A stretch of 64,000 nt of DNA, taken from the NCBI GenBank assembly GCA_017871115.1, contig JAFCIZ010000007.1:1984001-2048000 (forward strand). The letters run 5' to 3'. This DNA is from Cunninghamella blakesleeana (lineage: Eukaryota > Mucoromycota > Mucoromycetes > Mucorales > Cunninghamellaceae). Shown here piece after piece: positions 1 to 18,235 of this stretch. Each line of letters opens with the position of its first letter. Within the stretch, counting starts at the first letter, position 1. The notes beneath the pieces were generated by a model, which was not told the DNA's origin, searched no databases, and worked only from the letters and a program-made list of their open reading frames with translations. Position numbers and translations under genes: made by a program.

Positions 1-33
1 TTCTTTCTTTTTTTCTTCACCTTCCTTTTATAG

Positions 34-628
34 AACAAGATTTAGTACCACATTTTCAGCAATATGGTTATGTAACTCATTTACAAAAGAGTATGGATGG
101 TGTTACCATAAGGTAAAAACTAATAATAATAATAATAAATAGTATTCCCCCATCCATTTTTATTGAAAAATATATATTTATATATCTTTTTTTTTATTTT
201 TTTTTATTTTTTTTTATTTTTTTTTATTTTTTTTTATTTATTTTTATTTTTTTCATATATATAGTTTGGATACACATGCTAATGCCGCTACAGCTATATT
301 TGCGTTACAAGGATTTAAAATGAATGGACAATCACTTGAATTATCATGGGGAACAAGTAATCCTGAGCATCCTCATCCATCTAGATCTAATTCTACATCT
401 ACATCATCTTTCTTATCTTCATCTTCCTCAACCTCCTCACCTATGATGATTAAAAATAAACCTTCTTTCCAACCTATGTATGGAGGTCATTATAACATCT
501 TTACTATGCGCCCTCCTGCCCCTGTAGCAGGCTCACCTCGTTCTTCAGGTGGTAAACCTGGTCAAGGTGTTCATGCTTGGAATCAATATTATCAAAATTA
601 TTATAGCGCTGGTCATCAAAATATTTAA
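34..628 (+). CDS. RNA-binding protein with C-terminal RRM (Nam8/Ngr1/TIA-1-like), 5' end outside window
   Basis: Only the last two exons are present: 34-112 and 265-628, joined in frame across a 152-bp GT-AG intron. Bases 1-33 are the pyrimidine-rich end of an earlier intron. The visible protein starts in an RRM and ends in a Ser/Thr-rich, then Pro/Gly/Asn/Gln-rich tail. The end of the RRM reads LQGFKMNGQSLELSWG, the typical last strands of RRM3 in the Nam8/Ngr1/Pub1/TIA-1 group. The RNP1 strand (around VTISLDTHANAATAI) lacks the usual Gly-Phe-Val-Phe core, so its RNA contacts may be reduced. By family these proteins bind U-rich RNA in splicing or mRNA stability. Which member this is cannot be settled from one RRM. 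The stop is TAA at 626-628, followed directly by an A-run. Confidence 0.7.
187..254. repeat. T-rich 10-bp tandem repeat inside intron
   Basis: Several copies of a unit made of one A followed by about nine T fill the 3' half of the intron of the RRM gene. They form a very long polypyrimidine tract just before the acceptor at 263-264. Confidence 0.7.
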
Positions 629-1039
629 AAAAAAAAAACAGTATAATATATCCTTCCCCCCCATCTACCATTCATCATTCATTCTATTTTTTTTTCTTTG
701 TACATATTTTATTTACATATTCCTTTCTCTCTCTCTCCCTCCCTCCCCCCTCCTCCACTTTTATTATTGTTATTATTAATTATCATAAGCACATTTCATT
801 TTTTACTTTTTAACATCTACTTGAACTTTCAGTAATTTACTTTCTTTTTTATCTTTTTTTTTTATTCTTATTAAATAAATTCATTGCTCTTTTTAAATAC
901 CCAGCAAAAAAAAAAAAAATTAGTCATATTTTTGCATGAATTTTATGTCAAATAGTAATAAAAAAATAAAGGTGAGTTTATTTTATTAACAGTATCAAAA
1001 ATATTTTTTTTTGAAACACTATCTTAAAATGTAGTGGAT

Positions 1040-1083
<44 letters not shown>

Positions 1084-1488
1084 TACTCTTAATAGTACAC
1101 AATGGATTATTTTTAAATGGACACAATGGATTATTTTTGTGTTTTGTTTTTTGCTTCATTCTTTAACTTTACTAAGCCTAAGCTTAAAGTTAAAGTTTAT
1201 CTATCTGGTTACAATATCAAAAATAATTTTATTTACTAACTGTCCGTGAACTCTTCTTCCAGAACATATATATATATATATATATATATGATTAAAGAAT
1301 ATAGAAAGTAAATTATAGTAAAGGTTACAGATAATTAAAGTTAAAAAGTTTGAATAACATAAAAAATCCAGCGGGTTTTAAATCCCCTTGCGTGTAACTT
1401 CATTTTTTATAAAAGTATTAAAGTTGTACATTTTGCTTTCCCTTTTTTCTTTACTACTTTTCAATTTTTAAAACAAAAAGAAACAAGT
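629..1488. other. Intergenic, AT-rich; promoter side of HET-like gene
   Basis: No gene is visible. There are C/T-rich runs at 720-760, a 33-base A-run ending near 1080 and an AT dinucleotide run at 1266-1290. The block at about 1360-1488 (GCGGG followed by TTTTAAA, then a pyrimidine-rich stretch) is similar to 3745-3872 in front of the decayed second HET copy. The duplication therefore carried its promoter with it. Confidence 0.5.
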
Positions 1489-3342
1489 ATGGCAAAGAAT
1501 ATAGTAGACAATCTTAAATCAATGGATATAAAACAAGAAGAAGAAGAAGGTAATAAATAATAATAGAATAATTAGAAAAAAAAGAATAAGAGTATCTTAT
1601 GAAAGAATAACAACGCTTTGCTTATATACATTTTATTTTCCTTTATGTTTAATTTAGATAAGGTATTTAACCTCGTACTTGTTGATATGTGGAATGTAAA
1701 ATATAATGGGGATTTTAAGTGCGTAAAAAAGAACATGTATGAAAAGGGTTTACAATATATTACTATATCTTATCGTTGGGGGGAGTGTTCTGAACAACTA
1801 ATAAAAACACCTGATTACAAGGCTCATATTACTTCGTTTGATGTGTGGGACCTGGGTGTTTTATGTGAGCATATTAGAAAGGAACCTGATTTAAAAGATA
1901 TACAATACTTATGGGTTGATGCCATCTCTGTAGATCAGCAAAACCATGAAAGAAAAAAAGAAACAATTTTACAAATGTCAAATATTTATAAAAAAGCAGC
2001 TTATATTTTGGCCGTCCCTGATTTACATTTAAGGTATTTAAAAAAAAACCCTGCTAACTTCATGGCCCTTGCCTGTGTCGAAAGATATTGTAGAACTATC
2101 TATCAAAACATTCATAAGAGTACCCAAAAAGAGATAAAACAAGGTGAAGAAGAAGAAAAAGAAGAAGAAAAAGAAGAGGAACAAATAGAAAAGAGCCAAG
2201 AAGAAATACTATTAGAATTACAAAAAAGTCAAGAAATCAAATCTGCCTATCATATATTAGCTTTCCTTTTAGAAGATTGGTCAAGCCGTGCTTGGGTTAT
2301 TAGTGAATATCAAATAGCAAGAGAAAAGCAAAATAAGAATGCTACACCCTTAAAATATATTTACATCACGTTATTACATGCTCAAGTATCAACATTTTTC
2401 TCTTACACTTTTGGCCATCATCATGATATTACAAAAAAAAGCAGTTATAGTGGCCCTCATATGGAACTCTATAATTTGAAAGTGGATAATAGTGACCAAT
2501 TCTTTGAATTTTTAAAAATAAGACTTACCCAACGCCATCCACTTTATGTATTTTTGGATTCAAATGCCACAAGAAATGAAGATCGTTTCCATGCCATTTT
2601 ACCTTCTTGGGAGGAATACAGCCATGTTATTCAACACAAAAGTACCATTTCTAATTGGAAAATCTCTGGAATGACCTCTGTAAGATTAAAGTTATACGAA
2701 ATTATGGATAATCTTTGGGATAAGGCAAGGTTACTTCGTGGTTGCGTTCCTCGTAAAGCAAATAATTTAAACATTTTCCCTTCCTTTGCTAGTCGTCAAG
2801 ATATGACTTACTTTCGCATTATGGAATTGGATGATATCGCTTATGCTAATGAAAAGTTGTCAGTTGAATTGGTTTATTATGAAAAGGATGTTAAAGGAAA
2901 TACCAAGAAAAAAATTATCACAGCGATTGAAGAAAATATTAAAAAATATCTGTTGGAACATGGAACCCTTTATACTGAAAATTTAACCTCCATTCAATTA
3001 ATTCGGGATCTACAAGATGGAAAAGATGAACAAGATGAAATACCATGTCTTGCCGTTAAATCAAAAATGTATTTTCTTTTTCATAATAATCCTGATGATG
3101 ACCTTTATGAAGAATGTTTGGCTAACTATCCTTTTGAAAACAATGGAAACTTAAGAGTGGCCTTTATTCCATTCTTCTCCTTTGCTATACCAGAATATAA
3201 ACAAGTACCTCCAACAAAAGGTTCAGGAATCACTTTACTTGGTGATATTGACACTAATAAATGGATTACCAATGATATGTTTATGGACCATGAACTTTTG
3301 GATACCTGTCAATCGGATGATTACACATTCCATATTTATTAA
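1489..3342 (+). CDS. HET-domain-like (heterokaryon incompatibility) protein
   Basis: Two exons, 1489-1549 and 1658-3342, give 581 residues. The ATG at 1489 was chosen because the first exon (Met plus a short Glu-rich stretch) splices in frame to DKVFNLVLVD. Three HET-domain hallmarks are visible: YITISYRWGE at about residues 54-63 (family: Y-x-x-L/I-S-Y-x-W-G), LWVDAISVDQ at about 105-114 (family: W-I-D-x-x-C-I-D-Q) followed by an M-x-x-I-Y-x-x-A segment, and WSSRAWVISEYQ from about 228. A Lys/Glu-rich insert (about 182-207) lies between blocks two and three. A later DRFHAILPSW resembles the D-R-x-F-A-L-L segment that follows HET cores. There is no signal peptide or clear membrane segment. 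In ascomycetes HET proteins trigger non-self recognition and cell death; applying that role to this fungus is inference. Two decayed copies follow on the same strand. Confidence 0.7.
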
Positions 3343-3872
3343 ACGCCTATCATTTATACATATTTATTTATATATTTGAAATAAAAGAAATAGAGATAGA
3401 GGATAACAAAAAAATATAAAAAGTAAAATAAAATACTTTTTGCAATAATTTGTGCACATATATAAATATAATTGCTTATATGCATGTATAAAACTATTGA
3501 TTTATTTATCTTTTTTTTTTTTTTGTTAAAAATACACATAAAAAAATTTTTTTATTAACAATACTTTAATATAATGATGATTCATATTTCATTAAATTTT
3601 AAAAAAACTGTATCAAAATATAATTTATTAAATATATATCATTTTTACTTTACTTTTATATTAAAATAATAAAAATGAATTATTTAAGATACAAATAAAT
3701 TGAGCTACGTGTAGCATAAAACTAATTATTGAAATATATTTTTAAAAAATATTCTGCGGGCTTTTAAAAAAACTTATGCGTAGAACTTAATTTTATTATA
3801 TAATAACTTTATTACTTTTCTCGTTCGTTTTCTCTTTTTTCTTTACTTTGTTGTTTTTAAAAAAAAATTACA
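3343..3872. other. Intergenic; duplicated HET promoter block
   Basis: AT-rich, with no gene. Its last part (3745-3872) is recognisably related to the region just upstream of the intact HET-like gene. Confidence 0.5.
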
Positions 3873-4731
3873 CAGGGTATAATAGATCATCTTAATGGAA
3901 TTAATATAAAAGAAGAAGAAGAAAGTAATAAACAATAACACAATTAAAATAAATTAAATAATTATGAAAAAATAGTATATATATATTATTTTTTTAAAAT
4001 GTACTTAAACAAGATGTTTGATATTTCACTTATTGATGTAAGATGGATGGGTACAACCAAGATAAAGGCTACTAAATATAACATATATGAAAATATTTGA
4101 AATATATAGCTATATCTTATTGCTGAGGTGAATTGAAATAAAAACTTGTGCCAACTCTAGATTATACAGCCCATGTCACTTCATTTAATATATTAGATTT
4201 GAATAATTTATGCAAATATACCAGAGAGGGGGTGGATTTAAAGAATATAAACTATATATGAATTGGTGCGATATTAATGGGACGAAAGGAAAAAAGAGTA
4301 TCATTTTAAAAATTCAAAAATATTCTACAAAGCAACATACACCTTAGCAGTACCTGATTTACATATTAGTTATTTACGAAAAAAATCAGCAAACAATCAC
4401 TTATTTAAATTGATAGATAAATATAAAACAAGGATCCATAACAATATTATCAAAAATGGTCTATCAATCAACAAAAATGAACAACCAACATAAAGATGAA
4501 AACAATGAAAGTATAGCTAAACTACGGCAATTCTTAGAACGTCTTATAAATGAGAAGCACTCTATTGACGAAAAAGAATTAGAAATAGAAAAAGGAAAAG
4601 GAAAAAAGAAAAACAAAGAAATAAAATCATCCCATCAATATTTAACTTTCCTTATACAAGATTGGTCAAGTCGTACTTGGATGATCAGTGAATATCAAAT
4701 TGCAAAAAAAAGAAAAAAAGTAAATATCTGA
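3873..4731 (+). pseudogene. Decayed second copy of the HET-like gene
   Basis: This is collinear with the gene at 1489-3342 but broken. A Glu-rich exon-1 equivalent and its donor lie at about 3890-3930. Then follow a segment reading LNKMFDISLIDV (intact copy: LDKVFNLVLVD), stops in the first HET block at about 4090-4150, a segment YTAHVTSFNILDLNNLC (intact: YKAHITSFDVWDLGVLC), another stop before the I-G-A equivalent of V-D-A, and finally an open part from 4456 with FLIQDWSSRTWMISEYQIA (intact: FLLEDWSSRAWVISEYQIA). The start codon has become ATA-like. The 3' two thirds of the gene are missing. Confidence 0.75.
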
Positions 4732-4769
4732 ACTATATGTTTGTGTTTTTATTATACAGAATACCCAGG

Positions 4770-5010
4770 AATTATATATATAAAATACAACCATATTTTA
4801 GTAGTATCCGATTTACATTCTAATATTTAAAAAATAGTCCAGAAAATTGGAATGTAGTTACTTTTTCACTTATGAACAATCAATGGAAAAATATTAGAAA
4901 CAGAAATAGAAAAGGAAAATAAAGATACGAAGATAGCATACAAATTTTCAGTATATTATATAAAATTGAACAAATCGTGTTTTGAATAATCAGTGAGTAT
5001 CAAATGTAAA
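4770..5010 (+). pseudogene. Third, shorter HET-like relic
   Basis: A short stretch again aligns to the middle of the HET-like protein. The segment at about 4778-4850 matches the I-Y-K-K-A ... VPDLHLRYLKKNPANF part, with a stop after the histidine-serine. The end at about 4975-5005 matches the R-x-W-V-I-S-E-Y-Q segment with a one-base shift. The Lys/Glu linker is also partly recognisable. It is a truncated, frame-broken tandem copy. Confidence 0.5.
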
Positions 5011-5357
5011 AAAAAACTTGAGATTATTTATTAATATTTATTATTATTCGTGTAAAATATAAAGGGAAGGAAAAAATAAAAAAAGAGATAGTAAAATAAA
5101 ATTGAATCTAAGTGTATAATAATAATTTTTTTCTTTTTTGTATTATGTAAAAAATGGAAATAAACTAAACTAATAATAAGGCTAATAATAAACAATGATA
5201 GTATAAAACAAAATAGATAAATAGAAAAGAGAAGGATGTGCGAATTCCTATTTTTCTACTCATCTATGTTTCTTTTTGTTGTAAAAATAAAATTTAAATG
5301 AAATATGTATAAAAAAATGAAAGTGACTATTTAAAAATAAATCAAATATAAAAGTAT
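5011..5357. other. Intergenic, 3' side of CHD remodeler A
   Basis: AT-rich sequence between the HET relics and the stop codon of the gene on the minus strand. Nothing else is recognised. Confidence 0.4.
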
Positions 5358-12957
<7,600 letters not shown>

Positions 12958-14441
12958 GCTTTTCCTTTATCCAAAAAAAGTTGCCAGTAATATTTGTTTT
13001 ATAATTTATTTTATTATTTTCTAATAGATCAAAAACGCCTACAAAAAAAATATAAAAAAAAGAAGAGTATTTAATAATATTAGTATTATTCAGCAATCAA
13101 AAATATTCCAGTAATACGTTATTGTCCCCCTTTTTTATATAATATTTTCATAGATCTATCACTAAAATATACACGATATATTCAATCTATTTCTATTTTT
13201 TTCTGTATCAATCCACGCTTATTTTAGTGTTAAGTTTCAGATATATGTTTCTTTTTTTTAATCCAATAAAGTTACTGTTATTATTATTATATATAGTGTT
13301 CCTTTAATAACCTACCGTTTTTTAAAAATATACAATAGGAAAAAAATAAAAAAAATAAAAAGCACTAATAAAATTTAAAACAAAAAATAAGCAAGGAATC
13401 AAAGTTGTATTTGTATTGAAGTTTTTTCCGTTATAATATACAAGAGTTGTTGATAAATTAATAATAAGATAAATGAGTGAGATCAATTATTATTAAATAT
13501 ATAAAGAGAAAGGGAAAAAAAAAAAAAGAGAGAGAGGGAGGAAAAGGAAAGGAAGAAAAAAAAAGATAAAACCGCACAAATTATTATCTTTTATTCCCAG
13601 TCCTTTTTTAGTGCTGTTTGCTGCTGGTTTTTTTTCTTTTCTTTTCTTTTTCAGCCAATAATAAATAAAACAAAGAAAAGTGAAAGGTTATCAATAAAAG
13701 TATAGAATATCCTTTCACTATTATATGCTTTGATTTATTGAGACGATGGTTTTTTTTTAAAAAAAAAAAGAGGGAAAAGAGAGGGAAAAATAAAAACAAA
13801 AAAAATTACTCAATAAAAATTTTTGGTTGCTGCTGACTTTTTCTCATTGGCTCTTTTTTTTTTAATAATAATTCTAAGTTTATTTTGGTTGTTTCCTCAA
13901 ATATTTCTGGATTCAATTCTTATCACTATTTGAAAATAAAAACAAAACTTAGAATATTATTTTTTCTTTAGTTATCGTATTTTTTTATTTATGTATATAT
14001 ATTATAATTACGATGACTACTATTTTGATTTTATTGTTTTTATACGTCATGATAGTAAGTTATTGATAATTTTGGTAAAGTTGATATCAAATCTATATTG
14101 CGCTATTTAAAAAATAAAAAAATAGTACTCCCCACACTCTGGATGTTATAATTTATTGTTTATACATAAGCACACACACATACACATGATTTTTTGACAC
14201 TTTTTGTTTATTTATTTATTTATATATATTAATTATTTATTATAAATACAAAAAAAAAAAATTAAAAAATAAAAATAATACATACATTATTGAACGTTTT
14301 TTTCTATAATTAAAACTTTGATATACATATGATTCCAATATTTTATGAAAATAATAATAATTATATAATAAATTATGATGATACAATAACAGTAACAATA
14401 ATAATAATAATAAAGAAGAAGAATGGAGAGAGAAAATAAAC
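12958..14441. other. Promoter side of CHD remodeler A; 3' side of the next minus gene
   Basis: No gene is seen in these 1.5 kb. An inverted CCAAT (ATTGG) lies at 13846-13850 and a purine-rich tract at 13500-13570. Open frames here are short and of low complexity. Confidence 0.4.
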
Positions 14442-15426
14442 TTAGTTTGGCCGTTGAACTAATCGAAATGGAGGTTGTCTTAACGACGTTCCTGGAGAAG
14501 AAGTTGTAGGTGAAGGTAATGGATAATTATTATGGTTATACGAATAATGCTGTTGATCAGAAGGATGCCAAACAGGAGATGTTGGATAATATGAATTATC
14601 ATGATGATATTGATGAAAAGATTGCCGTTTATTATTATTATAATAATCATTTTGATTTGGTAAGACCCAATGATCATTAATATGAGATGATGGTGGTGGT
14701 GGTGGTAATGGTTGAGATGATGATAATTTTGGTGTATTCCAATAAAAAGGTTCATGCTGTTGCTGTGATGGTGATAAAGGATCCATTAAATCATTATTAT
14801 AGTGATGAAATGGAATAGAGTGTCTTTGATTATTATGATTGTGATAATGGTCGTATGGTGATGGCGGTTGTTGCTGTTGTTGATATGGATACATGTCATG
14901 TTGCTGTGATGGTGATAATAAATGAAAAGGCTGATTTCCATAAAAAGAAGGATCTTGTGATGACAAATTCGTACTATTATTATACATAGTCGGTGAATTT
15001 TGATTCCATTCTGTTGTACTTGGCGGCGGATAAAAGGGTTGCTGAGTGCTAGGTACCTGCTGTGTTGGTGATATTCTATTATCTTGTATAATATAGCCTA
15101 AACTTTTATTTTTACGTTCATCACGAATAACTAATAAATACATACATATATACATGTAATTTTTTTTTAAAAAAAAAGAAAGAAATGATACACATTAATA
15201 ATACTGCTTTTTTTTTTGTTTATTATTATTATTTCTATTTTAAAATATTATATTTACTTGGCTTTGAATCTGGTTGTGTCTTAGTGCCTTCAAGTATAAG
15301 AATAGGCGGTTTGACTGAATCTTTTTGTAATACTAAAATAGGAGGAACTCCTGATAAGTAATGTTTATCACAATCAATACGATAAATCAATTGTCCATTT
15401 TCAATAGTACCAACCTCATCTCCCAT
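14442..15426 (-). CDS. Unknown protein with small folded N-terminus and long His/Asn/Gln/Pro-rich tail
   Basis: Two coding exons, 15426-15258 and 15130-14442, give 285 residues. I do not recognise the family. The first 75 residues look folded, with alternating hydrophobic strands (GQLIYRIDCDKHYLSG, then PPILVLQKD and PPILILEG, then KSLGYIIQD), suggesting a small beta-rich domain. The rest is disordered and rich in Pro, Gln, Ser, His, Asn and Tyr, with a run of six Pro. There is no signal peptide or membrane segment. An acceptor AG sits two bases before the ATG, and a good donor (GTAAGT) lies near 15600 on this strand. The only upstream ATG in between runs quickly into a stop, so I infer a 5'-UTR intron. 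It is divergent from CDC34. Confidence 0.65.
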
Positions 15427-15589
15427 ATCTAAATAAAATAAATAGAAGAAGAGGAAGAGTATAAAATAAAAATAAAAATTAGAAAAAGATATAATAAAAA
15501 TAGAAAAATGAAAGAGAGAGAAAGAATTAAAAAAAAAAGGTGAGAGAATATATTTTTAAAATTCTAAAAAAATCATGCGGGCCGCAAAA

Positions 15590-15791
15590 ACGTCACTTAC
15601 AATCTCCGCCTTTTTCGCTCAAACTCGCTCACTCAACTCCTCCTTCTTCCATTATTTTATCTCCCTTTTTTTAAAATATTTCTCACTTCTTTTTCTTTCC
15701 TTTTCCTTTTTTCTTATTGTCCTTTTTTTTTTTTAATAAAACGTCTTTTCTTTTACTTTTTTGCTCTTATTAGCTATTATATATTTCTTTA
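15590..15791. promoter_or_regulatory. Compact divergent promoter between the unknown minus gene and CDC34
   Basis: Between the inferred 5'-UTR donor of the minus gene (about 15600) and the CDC34 start (15792) there are fewer than 200 bp. This stretch is C/T-rich on the plus strand. A TGACGT (CRE/ATF-like) site lies at 15590-15595 (reverse orientation) next to a GCGGGCCGC block at 15577-15585. Shared control of both genes is inferred. Confidence 0.45.
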
Positions 15792-17532
15792 ATGTCCTCA
15801 GCTGCTAATACCTTACAGCGTCAACTTAAAGGTAGATAGATATGAATAAATTAAAATCATACAACTATTCCAAAAAAGCTTGGTTTTTTAAATTGATTTT
15901 ATTATTGTTATTATTATTACTATTGTTTTTTTTTTTTAATATTTTAATAGATCTTACTAGAAATCCAGTACCAGGATTTGTTGTAGAACTTAAAGATGAC
16001 AACATCTATGAATGGTAAAACAATATATATTAATATTTATTATTGTTACTATTATTGTTGTTGTTTTTTTTTTTTGATATTCACTTTATAATTATTATTA
16101 TTATTTATTATAAATACCATAGGTCTGTGGCAATTATTGGATTACCAAACACTATTTATGAAGGTGGTTATTTTAAGGTAAAAAGTATTGATTTTTTTAT
16201 TTATTGGTAGTTGTTGCTGTATTCAATATTCTATAACACTCATATATGTGCTGTTTATTTATTTAGGCAACCATGACCTTTACCACTGAATATCCTTTTA
16301 AACCTCCTACCTTTAGTTTTGATAGGGAATTCTATCATCCTAATGGTAAAAAGAAAAAAAAAATAATAAAAATGGTAAAAGAGAGTGTGTATTATATAAA
16401 AATAGACATGAAACTAATCAAAATCACCTGTTTATATATTATTATTATTATTTCTATCATAATTGTAATATTTTGATTATTAGTATACGATGATGGAAGA
16501 TTGTGTATATCCATTCTCCACCCTCCAGGTGATGATCCTATTAGTGGTGAAAAAGCTGAGGTAATATAAATATAAATTACAAAATCATTAAAAAAATACT
16601 AAATGATGGAATATTAATAAACAATATCTCTTTTTGGATTATAAATACATTAGGAACGATGGAATCCAACTCAGGTACTTTTTTTTCTCTCTTAAAAAAA
16701 ATAAAAACTGAACGAAAAAATACCTCATAGAATTAATATATATACACACTAACTATATCATTTTTCTATTCATTATAGTCTGTTGAAAGTAAATATATTG
16801 ATAATCCATAAAAACAATAGATATTTTTTTTCCCACTAAAATTATATTTATATATTAATATTATTTCTATCTATGTATTCTAATTAGGTGTTTTAATGTC
16901 AATTATATCATTATTAGCCGATCCAAATTGTTCAAGTCCAGCAAATGTAGATGCAGGAGTAAGCTTTTAATGAATATCAAAAATAAAAACAAAAAAAGAT
17001 AAATAAATAATTCTTCCCGCCTAAACTGTTATCTTTTTTTTTTTCTTCTACCCTTCTTTTTAATAGGTAGCTTATAGAAATAATCGACCACTTTATGATG
17101 AAATTGTTAGAAGTAAGGAATCATATTTATATTTTATATATTTGTTTATTTTTTAAAATATATAAATATTTATATATACATGCATATCTACATATTTAAA
17201 AAATTATTTTTTTTAACATTATTATGATTATTATTTGTTATTTAGAACAAGTTGAAATTTCTAAGCAAGATATTCCCCCAGGATTTAAAATGCCAACTTC
17301 AGAAAAAGACTTTATGATTGCTGCACCAGTCGAAATAGAAGAAGATGAAAATTTGTAAGTATTATTATTTCTTTTTTTTACATAATACTAACATATATGC
17401 ATATATACGTATTGATCACGTTATATATATTTGTGTATGTATTATAAAAATAGCTGGTATGAATCTGGTGATGAAAGCGATTTTGATGCTGAAGATGACT
17501 ATGAAGATGAAGACGACGATGATGAAGATTAA
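15792..17532 (+). CDS. CDC34: Ubiquitin-conjugating enzyme E2, Cdc34/UBE2R type
   Basis: Eleven exons: 15792-15831, 15951-16014, 16123-16177, 16267-16345, 16484-16560, 16654-16674, 16779-16788, 16888-16958, 17067-17112, 17246-17354, 17454-17532; 216 residues. The protein is a UBC fold with HPN at about 77-79 and the catalytic cysteine at about 87 in YDDGRLCISILH. It also carries the long Cdc34-type acidic loop after it (HPPGDDPISGEKAEERW), the SPANVDA segment and a strongly acidic Asp/Glu C-terminus (DDYEDEDDDDED). The acidic loop and tail define Cdc34, the E2 that works with SCF ligases to add K48 chains to cell-cycle proteins. Yeast Cdc34 is longer (295 residues); the human protein (236) is closer in length. 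Exon 7 has only 10 bases; it is needed to keep QSVESV... in frame. Confidence 0.93.
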
Positions 17533-17815
17533 CATATTTTTCCATGTTCAAAGCATCTTATTTATTTTTTACTACTACTATCACTGCCATTTATATATTA
17601 CTTTTTTTCACTCTTACTCAACTTTTATTTCTGTTTCTTTTTTTCTTTTTGTTTTATTATCACCACTCCATTACATTTTAATTACATTCAATTTTTTTTT
17701 CCTTTTTGTTATAAATATCTAATACTAGATATTAAAACTCTTTTTTATTTTTTTTTTTGGTACTTGTCAATAAACTTTTTTTAAATGTTTTACATTAATT
17801 TAAACAAACTATATA

Positions 17816-17857
<42 letters not shown>

Positions 17858-18153
17858 ATTAAAACAAATATATACTTGTGTATATATTTCACTTTTTTAG
17901 TATATATTAAATTGAAACAAAGATTTTTTCCTGGTTATTTCTTTATAAGTATAAATAGACTATTTAATTAAATATATTATTTTTTTTTTGTATGATACTT
18001 GAATAAATGTGTATAAAAAAAGGAGAAGTTTTTATCAATATAAAAGGGTATAAAAAGTAAAATTTATTTGTATAAAAATAATAAACTATTAGAATAAAAC
18101 CAAAGAGGCAAAAAATATATTATAAATAAATAAAAAATCCGGAAGCCAACTAT
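17533..18153. other. Intergenic with AT dinucleotide run
   Basis: 3' region of CDC34 (T-rich), then a (TA)n run at 17818-17853 and plain AT-rich DNA up to the tRNA. No gene is visible. Confidence 0.5.
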
Positions 18154-18235
18154 GACAACTTGTCCGAGTGGTTAAGGAGATGGCCTGCTAAGCCATTGTG
18201 CTTTGCACGCGCGTGTTCGAATCACGTAGTTGTCG
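18154..18235 (+). tRNA. tRNA-Ser (anticodon GCU)
   Basis: The 7-bp acceptor stem GACAACT/AGTTGTC is followed by discriminator G. The anticodon arm is ATGGC-CTGCTAA-GCCAT with anticodon GCT (reads AGC/AGT). A long variable arm (TGTGC...GCACG) is typical of class II serine tRNAs. The T-arm carries TTCGAAT. There is no intron. A T-run soon after 18240 would serve as the Pol III terminator. Confidence 0.93.
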
